Shown: positions 33,411-43,860 of the stretch, in pieces
How positions within the stretch are numbered: the first letter of the stretch is position 1
How the letters are laid out: each line of letters starts with the position of its first letter
Source: Tanypteryx hageni
Lineage: Eukaryota > Arthropoda > Insecta > Odonata > Petaluridae
Direction: 5' to 3'
Length of the DNA stretch: 64,000 bases
Assembly (NCBI GenBank): GCA_028673005.1
Contig: CM054116.1
Coordinates: 19,353,840 to 19,417,839, forward strand
The notes under the pieces: model-generated
The model's database searches: none
Told to the model about the DNA's origin: nothing
What the model saw: only the letters and a program-made list of their open reading frames with translations
Made by a program: the position numbers and the translations under genes

Positions 33411-33577
33411 GAGTGCAGATGTGCGTGTTCACGTAGTTGGTCGAACAACTGAAGACCGACAGCATCGAGCAATGAACAACATGTGTTTGCTGATAGTAGA
33501 ACAATCTGACCTTGGGCTCGCGCATACGCTAAGTGTGTGACAGAAGGCTTCCTTGGCTTCTTCTTTAGAGGGGTCAT
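33377..33577 (-). CDS. Conserved 66-codon ORF, U3
   Basis: Identical in translation to the U1 copy. Unknown function. Confidence 0.3.
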   Translation of the reverse strand: MTPLKKKPRKPSVTHLAYARAQGQIVLLSANTCCSLLDAVGLQLFDQLREHAHLHSWCGQKQIQSN

Positions 33578-34057
33578 TGTTACTTCTAGGGAATCCCGAG
33601 GCCACTCTCCCTTGCCGTAAATCTTATATGATATACGTAGCTAGATACAATTATTACATACAAAATGAATGTTTATTTATTAAAAATTACGCGAGACAAC
33701 TTTTATATCAGTTCTTTCCTGAGATTTGTTCAAGTATCACATAGTAGAGTTGCTTATTTTTTAAAGCAGAATTAATATCCGTGCCGAAATAGCTTAAATA
33801 ACTGATTTTTATAACATAAAAAAGATTTTATTCCTCTTTTCAACAATGCCAAATGCTAAAACCATACTGACAAGATCAATGCTTTTAAATGGGAACTGAT
33901 ATCGTATATATTACGACTGCATTGATTTAGTGCTTTTAATGGGAATTTATGGCGTCATATTTGAATCGTTATTTTCAAATTGCATTTTAAGTATAGTTTA
34001 CGCTCAAATAATTAATTCGGAGAAAAATTAGTCAATTAGTGTTTCCAATATATCTTC

Positions 34058-34300
34058 TCAATTAAATACGATCTCGGCTACTATCAACGGATTCCCATGA
34101 AATCGCCGATTTCCATCTCCTGCAATACTTTTATTTGTTAGGAATATATGTATTCGTTCCCTATAATTGACAGCGAAATTTGTTTGTTCATTTACATATG
34201 AAATTAAGGAATTAAAACATATCCAAGAAGGTACAATAAGAAAACTTCTACAACAATTTTTTAATTTCGACCAGAATATAATCGTTAACTTCTTCCTCAT
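34058..34300 (-). CDS. Conserved 80-codon ORF, U3
   Basis: Identical in translation to the U1 copy. Unknown function. Confidence 0.25.
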   Translation of the reverse strand: MRKKLTIIFWSKLKNCCRSFLIVPSWICFNSLISYVNEQTNFAVNYRERIHIFLTNKSIAGDGNRRFHGNPLIVAEIVFN

Positions 34301-34400
34301 TTAAATACCTATATGTCCTTTTTGCTTCTCTTCAACTGAACATTTGTATGCATCAATTTAGTCAATTTTTGCTTATTTTATTATAACAACACTTTCCATG

Positions 34401-34673
34401 TTATACAAACAAATCATTTATCGCCAAATCGATTTCAAAGTCCGGGAACACGTTTTGCTTCATAGGTTTCACTATAAAATATTCACGTGACAAATTAAAC
34501 CCACAGAATCCGCCTTTGCATGGGATGGGTATTGTTAAGCTAAATTTGACTATATCTTCAAACGTGTTTCCACCGGTTGCTTCCCTAGAGCGTGCAATTC
34601 CTGCCCAAGGTTTAAATTTTTTTGATATACATGTACACATAATATGATGCAGTTTCTTCAACTGGAAATCCAT
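34401..34673 (-). CDS. 90-codon ORF open only in U3
   Basis: ATG 34673 (MDFQLKKLHHIMCTCISKKF), then FKPWAGIARSREATGGNTFE and PIPCKGGFCGFNLSREYF. In U1, U2, U4 and U5 the GGA of GKGGF-like codons is TGA, a stop; in U1 and U2 the ATG is also absent. Either U3 keeps an older open state or it opened by chance. No family recognised. Confidence 0.3.
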   Translation of the reverse strand: MDFQLKKLHHIMCTCISKKFKPWAGIARSREATGGNTFEDIVKFSLTIPIPCKGGFCGFNLSREYFIVKPMKQNVFPDFEIDLAINDLFV

Positions 34674-35454
34674 TCGAGTGAAATAACTATCTTTTAAAAG
34701 TTATTCCATCGATTGTTTATCGTGATTATTTGATAAAAGATACAAAGTTAGTTAACTACTAACTAATTTAGTCGCCGATAAAGGATGCGAGAAAATTTAT
34801 TTATTTGGGCAAAATATGGGAAGACATGAAATATTGCGTAACATCAAGGATTACAATTTAAATTAACTTGGTTTCATTACTTGATTTTATTCTCAAATCT
34901 TCCTCACAACTGTCTATCTTGACTTAAAAACCCGAGCAACCCCGGATAATTTCAGATAGCATATTATATTTTCTAAATAGGTTGGCCTATCTTCAGTTGA
35001 ATTTGAAAATGTGCACCGTTATTTTACACAAATAAATATCCTGTAGGAGCAGGTCTATAGGGATAAGAAAAGCGGTATCTTAGAGGGAATCGCCATTTTA
35101 AAGATTTGCTTGATAGAGTTTTTACTCATAAATCTATTTAACTGAATATTTTTCTGTTGGAAAAATATTAACTCTAGTTAACTTCAATAAGAAGGTAGGT
35201 TAATTTTAAGGCGTTTTTCTTATTTGGTTTAATAAACAAATGAATTAAAAATATACCATTTCATTATGTTTTGTGTTGTATTGAATTTTATTTGCTTTGC
35301 CATAGTACACATCCTTATTTGTATATTTTTACGAGCTCCATGTTACGTTTTGTAGCCAATGGAAGTAATGAAAATGAATTTCGTATATAAATATTTTCTC
35401 AATAACAGCAATAAAACTCTATATATATTACGCATTATTTAAATAAAAACGAAA

Positions 35455-36700
35455 TAGGATCCAGGAATTGATGAAGTAGATGATCAACTTGAGATCTGTG
35501 ATGTCGCTTCAGAAGTTAGTGAACATTTTGATATTGGATTGTGTAAGGGTAGATGAAAGGCCACAAAGTATGATTAGTGAATTTAAATATGAAATCTTGA
35601 GCAAATGCTGGACATCTTCTCCGACTTATGACTTTAAGCATGATGGTGAAAATATTCGAGCTTTCCGTCTACCGTTGCTTACTCAGCATACTCCCTGGTT
35701 AACTTATTCTACACTTTTAAAGGCTGCTCTATGTCAAGTATGTATCCTTTTTTCCTCAAAGGGCGAATAGGGAATTTCGATATTCTTTCATTAATACAAA
35801 AAATTTCATGAAGCCGCAAGTTCCCATGACAAAACCCACTGTCATAAAACTTCACAAACAGAAGTCGATCACTCTATTTCAATAATGAAAGAGAAAAGTC
35901 CTTCGAAACAAATGCTGCAAAACAAATTAGTTGCCGATGCAAAAGAGGAAAATAGAGCAATACTGTATTCAATAAGTATTGTTTTGATATTGCATTACGA
36001 GGTAAAACTAACAATTAAGGAAATCTTCAATCTTTCGGATTGAGGCAGGTGATGAAACAAAAACATTTAATTACTTGCAATGCAAACGCTAAATACACAT
36101 CTATGAGAACTCGAAATAAATAATAGAAATTTGTGGGTGTATTTTGAGAGATGATTTAGTTGCTGCAGGAAATGCATTCGAAGGGATTTCCATTTAGACC
36201 GAAGAAATGACTGATATTGGGGGAATAGTACAATTATCATCAATAGGGGTTATATTTCCCAAGTTTATCACTGGACAAACTCGTATTCGCGAATAATTTT
36301 TCTTGGGTTTATTCGGATATCAGATCGCAGTGCAGAAGGAATTATCAGAGAGATATTAATTAATTTAAATTGCAAATGGCAATTTTAGTTGGTTAGGGAT
36401 ATGATGGATATTCTGCAATGGTTGGAAAGCAAGAAATTATATCTTTACACCCAAAAGCAATGTTTGTTCATTGTTCTTCCCATCGTCTTAACCATGAAGT
36501 GCATGATTTTAATGGCTTGAGTGAAATCTGTATCACAGTTGGTACTATTAAGGCAATTATTAAAAATTTTCGGGAAAGGTCATATAGGAGGGCTAAAGTA
36601 GCAAAAATTCCGATGTGTGACTTGATAGTTTATTCGTTATGTACACGATTTTTATGTTTCAAATAAATATCTAACTTATTTGAATTACATCCTTGTGAAT
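35455..36700 (+). pseudogene. hAT (TTF-finger) transposase fragment, U3
   Basis: Same fragment as 17448-18690, now on +. N-terminal part 35480-35770 with HTPWLTYSTLLKAALCQVC; a frameshift follows the finger. Central part 36418-36666 with SLHPKAMFVHCSSHRLNHEV. A TAG replaces CAG just before (GTTGGTTAGGG), cutting the block. Confidence 0.7.
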
Positions 36701-37331
36701 GAGTAATGAATAAGTAAGAGCGAAATATGAGATAAGTATACGGATTTTTCCCGCAATAAAATAACCAATGTTAATTGCACTGGCTTTGCTTGCAACAACT
36801 TCTACCGTTTTCCAGTGCACCATGTGAAGCCACTTTAAGCCATAGCCATCAAAAAATGATTAGTATATGAAGTGACAAACTTCCCCATCCTTGATTCCAT
36901 GGCCTAGCATTGGGTATGTTTAGTCACAGAGCAAAATCGCTTTATATGGCGAATGGTTAAAAATGTGTCTATGACTAAAGTTGAGTTGTGTGCCAAAAGG
37001 GTGAATTTAATTAGCAAATGGAAGAATGCGGTTGTGCTTGGGCAATATTGCTGCCATTAATTGAATCTAATATATAAAAATGACTTCGTAGTTGTCATCG
37101 GTGGGTGGAAAAGTGGAACTGTAATGCTATTTTTAACAAACTTTCTCAGTATCTAGAAGATTGATATTTAATAGGAATGTTCGGTTCTTAAAGTAAAAGT
37201 CATTTAGAAAAACATAATTCCAAAATAGGCCTGGTTCGATCCCTGAGAATGATTTCCATTCCCCATAAGGTAACATGGAAAAATGGATATTTCAACCTGC
37301 AAGCTTATTTTCTTTTACTTATTAAAATTCT

Positions 37332-37684
37332 CATATTTGACCTTCGATTTCCGGACTAGGACTGCATTAAAGAAAAATGACAATAGTTTCTTATTCTTTT
37401 CATCTTTATCACCTTCAAATCAAAATCTCTTGAATTTAATGTTTTAATATCATATTTTGACAAAATTTAGCATTTTTATGTCACCTTTCCATCTGATTGC
37501 ATTGTTGAACTCAAAATCGTATTATTCTCATATATGCTCTCGTTCCCTCCGGACATCCATGGACCCTCCTGGCCCAATTTATAGGTATCAGAGATATCTC
37601 AGAATTAATTTTTACTTTCTCCATATGGAGAATGTATTGTTTTCATGAAAGAATTCGCTTTCGAGGTTTCAATGTAAATACAAT
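37332..37684. other. Array flank, near part
   Basis: Matches 60513-60866 with several substitutions (about 2 percent by eye). A 63-codon ORF (37457-37648) is open in both copies but shows no recognisable domain. No gene supported. Confidence 0.5.
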
Positions 37685-37944
37685 ACAATACAAATTTCAA
37701 TAAAATAACACATAATGATACACGATATAAGAAAAGCATGAATACTTACGGCAAATATTGTCATGTAACCACAACTATATTCAGAATCAATTGCAGCAAT
37801 TATTTCCTATAGATTTTCTCAAATAAATAGAAACATTTATGCTTCCTTGGAAGTGCCAATCAACAAATTACAATGAAAGAAAACACTTCTATTGTTGACA
37901 ATAAACAGAAATAAAGATAATTATTTTGCACACTAAATAAATAA

Positions 37945-38047
37945 TTAGGTATGTGAATAAAGTCTGATATAGAGATCAAGATTGATGAATATTTGAAGAT
38001 CTTTGAGGACATTATCAGCGAAAGCTCCATAAGTCTTTAATCTGGGC
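37945..38047 (-). CDS. Candidate terminal exon, flank copy 1
   Basis: Acceptor TTCTGTTTTTAG, then 33 codons (PRLKTYGAFADNVLKDLQIF ... IRLYSHT) and TAA. Reads like coding sequence but is too short to identify. An identical copy is at 62099-62201. The upstream exon was not found. Confidence 0.3.
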
Positions 38048-38232
38048 CTAAAAACAGAAAAATAAAATTTATTTTAATGAAGTCACATTTTGTATGGACT
38101 AAAAAGTAAAGAATAAATCTAAAATTCACATATTTGAATGTTCAATAAAGTAAAAATATTTTTGGGCATTTAAAATTTGTGTAATGTTTTGCAATAAATC
38201 TTAATTATCATTTCTTTGCCCACAGGTTTATC

Positions 38233-38460
38233 TGGGGTGGCGGTGGTAGAGTGGTTAGAGCATTGGTCTTCCATGAAGTGGTCACAGGTTCGAATCCTGT
38301 GGAGGTCAGATTTTTCAACCTGTGATTGTCCAGGCCCATGTTTGTGTGCTTTGAGGAGACTGCACAAGTCAGCGCTCTGTCCTTGGGAAGGGATGTTAAG
38401 CAGTTGGTCCCCTTGGTCGACTGGGTCTAAACAGGGTTTAACACACAACAAGTGGTAAAA
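38233..38460 (+). mobile_element. tRNA-derived SINE, flank copy 1
   Basis: A box TGGTAGAGTGGTTAGAG at 38244-38260 and perfect B box GGTTCGAATCC at 38287-38297, followed by a non-tRNA body (CAGCGCTCTGTCC..GGGAAGGGATGTTAAG). It is not a functional tRNA: the 3' acceptor half does not pair. The 3' limit is approximate and no clear target duplication was seen. ORFs across it are shadows. Confidence 0.8.
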
Positions 38461-38641
38461 AACAAGACAAGAAATATTTCTCATGATGAAATATCTGTCT
38501 GAAAAATGAATGATTTTTCAAAGTGAGATGAAATGCATGCAGTATGCAAGCACCTTCTACTTGGCATTATATATCGACTTTTCTTACAGAGGAGGAGGAG
38601 GATATAACATATAGGAGATTACTAATGTTTAGGCATTTCCA

Positions 38642-38762
38642 GGTGAGCTGGAGATTCGAAATTTTTTTCTTAGGTAGGATTTTGTGCAAAACCTACTAGA
38701 AAAAACGAAAATCTTGCAGTGTAAAAATGGGGACGCTAAAAATTCGCAATTTTTTAAACAAC
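38642..38762 (+). repeat. Dispersed repeat shared with 44690-44820
   Basis: GAGCTGGAGATTCGAAATTT and the following 80 bases recur at 44690 and 62796. Family unknown. Confidence 0.6.
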
Positions 38763-38893
38763 AAAATATTTTGAATTAAAAAATATTTCTAATAATGCTA
38801 TATCTCTCTGAAATATTAATTTTTATCAGGGTCAGATGAAATGCTTGCAGAATGCAAGCACCAACTAATTGCATATATATATATACATATACC

Positions 38894-38921
38894 TCTATAT
38901 ATATATACATATATATATAAT

Positions 38922-38980
<59 letters not shown>
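38894..38980. repeat. TA microsatellite, flank copy 1
   Basis: Imperfect then perfect TA run, 8 bp longer than in copy 2 (to 63126). Confidence 0.9.
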
Positions 38981-38981
<1 letters not shown>

Positions 38982-38983
<2 letters not shown>

Positions 38984-39099
38984 GCAACTATGCTGTCTTC
39001 TTTCTTAAGCCACTTGTTCCATATCTTAGGTTGTTGCTTTGCTCTGCTAGAACCTTTTCTTTTTTTATCCTCCCAGCCCAACTTCTTCTTAGGTGGCAT
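38982..39099 (-). CDS. Candidate first exon MPPKKK..., flank copy 1
   Basis: ATG 39099 reads MPPKKKLGWEDKKRKGSSRA, then KIWNKWLKKEDSIVAD, and runs into the TA microsatellite, which would encode only Tyr-Ile repeats. The basic N-terminus resembles starts of ZMYM1/hAT-type proteins, a weak similarity. Copy 2 is at 63128-63245. The true exon end is unclear. Confidence 0.35.
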
Positions 39100-40257
39100 C
39101 TTAACTATTATAATTATGGTTTATTATTAAATGAATGATAAATTAAGTAACATATTTACTTGTGTAATGCCCGCACCCATTTTTAGAGCTAAAAATCTGG
39201 AAAAGCTGGAATTTGTGTAATGTCTGCACTTCTGAGATTTCAATGTTGTTATTTACGACAACTCATTGAATAATCTATCTGAAGCAGAGTTTGATGAATC
39301 AATTACCACAAAAAGCAAATATTTAAGAAGTGACTTCTAAGAATTACTTTTTAGTACTTTTTTAACGTACGTAATCATGAAAAGTTGGCATCCATTGCCA
39401 TTATTTTACATGGAGACAACTTGAAAACCTATTTTGGAGTCTAGCTCCTAAATCTCACAGAATGGTTCAATTATGAGCCGTTGTCCATTCTCAAGTTATT
39501 TAATTTATAATTAGTAATTTTCACTAATTTAGCAAAATCATGCTCAGCCATTTTTCACCTAGAAAAAGAGTGAATTTTATGGAAATAAATGTAAACAGTT
39601 CATGCTCAAAATAAATCTCCCAGACATCACACAATGCCATAAATAAACCTGTCACTAGACGCAATACGAGTTGGTTACATCGAAGCATTTCTCACCTTTG
39701 TGTGGATAAAATATCACTGACAGCTTTCTGAAAGCACAAATGAACAACTCCAACAGTTATTTAGCGACACATTTCCATCACAAGATTGTGTTCTTTGCTT
39801 TTATACAGAGTAATAAAAGTATATTCTTTTAGGATTGCATAATGTAAAAGGAACCCAAAAAAATGCAGTTACGGTAAAATGTGATTTGAGCATGTCATGG
39901 ATTACAAGACAATCTAGCAGAATGCATTTAATGAAAATATATGCAGTTCAGTTATTTCTCTTACATCACCTTTTCTATGAGAACAAACTCCATCTGATGT
40001 CTATTTACATAGAATATTTACATGAATTCGGTCTACTACTGATAACTGGCCAAGACTTTTTAAAATACCTGATAAATATCGAGCTTATTATATTATTCCA
40101 GGCATTTTGGAAAAATATCTTGGTTAAAAATCGAGGAAATAAAATGCATGGCATAATAATCATAATAATAAGCTAATTTGTCCAGAAAGACATTACAAAA
40201 TAATGCGTAAGACACGTCAAAATATCTTAAAAAGAAAAAAATAATTACAAAAGTACC
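39100..40257. other. AT-rich stretch, no gene recognised
   Basis: Up to 39850 it belongs to the near-identical duplication; the rest is single copy in the window. An ORF at 39835-40176 is low complexity and has no domain. Confidence 0.5.
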
Positions 40258-40887
40258 TCAAATAACAGACATTAAATCACTAATATTATAAAAACATTTT
40301 GTGATCAGGAGATCATGAACATGCTTCTTAAATGACTGAAATGTGCTTGCTCCTTTGATTGCAACTGGCAAAGCATTATAGAATTTAATACATCTTGCTT
40401 TTGGTCCTTGGGAGCAAATTTTCAAGTTTTGTTGCATAACATGGAGATCATTAATTCTTCTTGTGTTATAATCATGGAAATTGCTATTTTTCTTGTAGTC
40501 AGACATGTTTTGCCTCACATACAGCACCGCATTATAAATATAAATAGAAGGAACAGTCAAGAGTCCTAACTTTTTAAAAAGGGGCCGGCAGTGTGCTCTG
40601 AAAGGTGCATTGCACATTGACCAGGCCTTTTTCTGAATCTTGAAAACCTCATTTAATTGGGTAGAGGAGCCCCAGAGGACAATGCCATAGGCCATATGTG
40701 AATAAAAATAAGCAAAGTACACTTTTTTTAATGCCTCAAAACTGAGTGAGTGCTTCAGGACAGATAGGATATAATACGCTGAGTTTAGCTTTTCACAGAA
40801 ATTGTCAGTATGATAAGACCATTTCAAAAGAGGGTCAATATTGCTGAAATAGAATTTGAAGAAAAGGAGCAAATTAATTTCAATCAT
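40258..40887 (-). pseudogene. Jockey-like LINE reverse transcriptase, C-terminal region
   Basis: 209 codons open. Reads DPLLKWSYHTDNFCEKLNSA, then FAYFYSHMAYGIVLWGSSTQ, KIQKKAWSMCNAPFRAHCRP and HDYNTRRINDL, the usual order (W..H...K, Y..YGI.LWG, QK.A.R, NTR) after the thumb of non-LTR retrotransposon polymerases. The reverse transcriptase core (FADD) and endonuclease are missing: a 5'-truncated copy, the normal fate of LINE insertions. The 5' break at about 40900 abuts the hAT fragment. Confidence 0.8.
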
Positions 40888-40959
40888 CAGTCATCTTGGA
40901 ACTTATCATCTGATTAATTCAGGAGTTGACTTATATTGCATGGCCCGGAACATAAAGAA

Positions 40960-43075
40960 ATGCAAGTATACCATCTTCCAGTGATGGTCACAGTTTTAAT
41001 AAAGATTGGATGTACAAGGTATTGTTTAACGGCAAGAAACAATATAGAAAATGGATGTTTTATTCTGAAAACCAAAATGGATTGTTTTGCTTTCCATGCC
41101 TTTTATTTCTGACAACTTCATATTCTACATTGTTTAATAAACAAGAAAGTGGATTTTCTGAATGGAAGCAGAATCATAGAATTCCAAATCACGAATTATC
41201 TGTAAATCACACAAATTGCTACATAATTTGGAAAATTTCCTGAAAAAAAACTAAAAACTGTAAAAGGTCTTATTGACGATGCTATTCAGAAACAGTTTTT
41301 CGATGACGTTAATAAGTGGTGTTACATCCTTAAGATAATTTTAAAATGAACCACCGTGAAACACCCAGATGTGAAGTATATGTCCATTAAAATATTTATT
41401 AATGCATAAAGTAATACATCGTATTTAATTTATTACTATAATATTTAAAAAGTTTGTCAAATTTCTTAAAATTGCTCTCACAGACCAACCAACTAACCAC
41501 ATCGGCGGTAGGGAAGTGTTTAGAGCTGGGTAGGTAATCGCGTGACAAGTTGAACGAAAATTACTACAGCTGGTTGGTTCTGTACGTAATACGAAACACT
41601 AAGTCATGTAGGCACCAATTAAAGTGTCTACTAATACAATGTAAACAAGACTGATAAAATTTAAACGTATTTACTACAATTTAAACATGATGCTTTGCGT
41701 TTGGTATGCCAATGGCAGACGAAAAGTGGACGTGAGTTTCAGAGTGTAGAAAATTTACGAGAGCACTTGAGTAGTACATGTATGCTGAGTTTTAAAGTGA
41801 AATAGGACAAGTAATTACTTCTAACTTTTAAATAAGGTAGCCCAAACAAAAAATTAAGAAGTCCAGTACACCACTTCTCTGTAGTTGGATCATTGCAGCA
41901 TGTAAAAAAATAGAACCCCATAGTATCTCAAGAGGGTTCAAGAAATGCTGCATATCAAATTCCATGGACAACTTGTTCAAATTTGAATAAGTTGTGATGA
42001 ATGAACAGGACAGCAAGAATAAGGGAAGGAAACAGAGGAGAGGGAGATGTAAGTAGTAAATTTACTTTTTTTTAAATCATCCTCTTAATGTTAGCTTGTT
42101 ATACACAAATGTAAAAGTTTTTTTGTAAGTGAACCTAATTTTAAGGGTTCGCCTTCCTTTCAGGTAAATACGGTATAATGACGTACAGGCCCAAACATTA
42201 TGTGTTAATAATCTTGCCAGAGATGTTTCATGAGCTGCTCATTCACTCAATCTAATTGGAGTGCATGCAGCGAGCAATAATGTTGAAATGACAACATTTT
42301 TCAGGGTAGTCAAGAAAATATTTAATTTTTTGTTTTTTTTTCTACTAAAAGGTGGGAAAAATTAACACTTTTATTAAATACAACCCTCAAAGAACACAGT
42401 GACACAAGATGGTGTTCTAAAGCACGTGCAATAAGGGCACTTGGTTCTCAAATTAGTGATGTGCTAACTATTTTAATGCAAATATCTGAAAACATTACTT
42501 TTGGGGACTGTAGCTAAAGCCAGATTATTATTATTGAATGTTACATCATTTAATTTCATTTTTATGTTAATAATGTGGGAAAAAATTTTAATCAAAATAA
42601 ACAATATCAATAACCAACTACAAAACAAGATGCAAGACATTGTTCATTCTTCGGAATTATTTAAGGGGTTACTACACAGCTTCAAACAATTCAGAAGTGA
42701 GGGATTCAAAGATATAATATCCAAATGTGTGAAAAAATGAGAAGAACTAGAAATATATCCGGCTCCTCAAAATAAGAGAAAAAGAAAAAAGAAAATGTTG
42801 CCTGGAGAAGAAGCTACTGATGAAGGAGCACTACTTTCGATCAATGACAAACTATAACACCTATTTTACGAGGTAAGTGATGTTATAATCTGTCAGTTAG
42901 ATGGTAGATTTAAAAATATGCACTGTGTATCATCATTACTTGATTTTTTAAGTGGAAAAAATTTAGATCAAATGTCATTAGTAGATTTAAAAAAGGCAGC
43001 TGCTGATATTTGTATAAAATACCAAGATTTAGATTGTATTCAAATGCAAAATGAAGTAAAATGTTTTCAATTTTA
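40960..43075 (+). pseudogene. ZMYM1-like hAT transposase, decayed and interrupted
   Basis: Two parts. 40990-41340: FNKDWMYKVLFNGKKQYRKW, then the TTF-type finger (FCFPCLLF) and GFSEWKQNHRIPNHE..H, and further codons KGLIDDAIQKQF. 42375-43075: SDTRWCSKARAIRALGSQIS, MWEKILIKINNINNQLQ, KNMHCVSSLLDFLSGKNLDQ and IQMQNEVKCFQF, the C-terminal half of the same protein class, with several frameshifts and stops. The catalytic middle is missing and about 1 kb of other DNA (41345-42370) lies between. Different from the array hAT fragment in sequence. Confidence 0.7.
41345..42370. other. Sequence between the two hAT parts
   Basis: Contains a roughly 100 bp segment with imperfect terminal inverted repeats (CAGACCAACCAACT at 41481 and AGCTGGTTGGTTCTG to 41582), possibly a small MITE, and otherwise no recognised gene. 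Confidence 0.3.
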
Positions 43076-43376
43076 GGTGCAAGCCGGCCGGATGGACAGA
43101 TGAACCAGACTTTCCCATAAGGAGTTCTGCTATTACTGCTTGGCTGCTAAAGAATGCCTTAAAAGTCTGCTTGTGGTGGCTGTTTTCACACAGTAAATGA
43201 AGACTTTTGGATGTCACCTGTGTTATCCAGATGTGCATTACCTTCTTCCTCAAAATGTGTGCTTTGAGAATCATCATCCTGCACACAGTGAATGCGAAAG
43301 ATAAAATGAGATTACTTGAATAAAGAATACATTTTACAATATGAAGGTTCATGAGTTTTTTGTTCTAGGTAACATT

Positions 43377-43860
43377 CATGGAACAGTATTGGGAAGAAAA
43401 GATTTCGGATTTCATGAAAAATGGAATTTCCATCACTGCGTGGGAGCACTGTATGGAAAACATATTGTGCTTCAAGCACCGTCAAACTCGGGAAGCATAT
43501 ATTTCAACTGTAAGCAAACATTCACCATTGTGTTTCTAGGCTTGGTGGATGCATTTTACAATTTTACTTTCGTCGATGTAGGGTGCCAAGGTAGAATTTC
43601 AGATAGTGGAGTTTTCAGGAATTCAAAATTCTTTAAATGTCTCCAAAACAACTCACTGCAGCTTCCAAGAGAAAAACATTACCTGTGAGAGGAAAATTGT
43701 ACCGTACATTTTAGTTGTGGATGAAGCATTTCCACTGTTGACAAATATTATAAAGCCGCATCATGGAATTTACGAAAAAGCATCTCTTGAAGGGATATTT
43801 AACTACAGGTTTTCGCGAGCACGGAATGTAGTGGAGAATGCTATAAAAATCGAAAATTAA
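43377..43860 (+). pseudogene. PIF/Harbinger transposase (HARBI1-like), catalytic domain remnant
   Basis: Reads FHEKWNFHHCVGALYGKHIV, then APSNSGSIYFNCKQTFTIVF, FVDVGCQGRISDSGVF, and after a frameshift near 43685 PYILVVDEAFPLLTNI and FNYRFSRARNVVENA. This is the DDE_4 domain in order. The first catalytic position, normally Asp in GA.DGKH, is Tyr here, the frame is shifted, and the end is cut after VENA, so the copy is dead. Confidence 0.85.

Larger units (their letters stand above)
28420..37331 (-). repeat. Array unit U3 (inverted, truncated)
   Basis: Reverse complement of the unit, starting inside it (homologue of U1 about 16035, so it lacks the minisatellite and Tc1 remnant) and ending at the array/flank junction. 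Private deletions: about 220 bp at 29900, about 750 bp at 31797, about 160 bp at 32467. Lacks the SINE, as U1 does, but keeps module 1. Confidence 0.9.
37685..39850 (+). repeat. Near-identical flank duplication, copy 1
   Basis: Direct repeat of 61846-64000. I found only two substitutions (39450/63596 and 39590/63736) and an 8 bp difference in the TA tract over about 2.15 kb. The repeat continues beyond the window at copy 2. It starts at TACAAATTTCAATAAAATAA. Confidence 0.9.

Noticed and set aside
38244..38310. Possible tRNA gene with good A and B boxes
   Set aside because: The acceptor half does not pair and a SINE body follows; called a SINE.
41481..41582. Possible 100 bp MITE with CAGACCAACCAACT ends
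   Set aside because: Inverted repeats are imperfect and no target duplication or second copy was seen; mentioned only in the gap entry.
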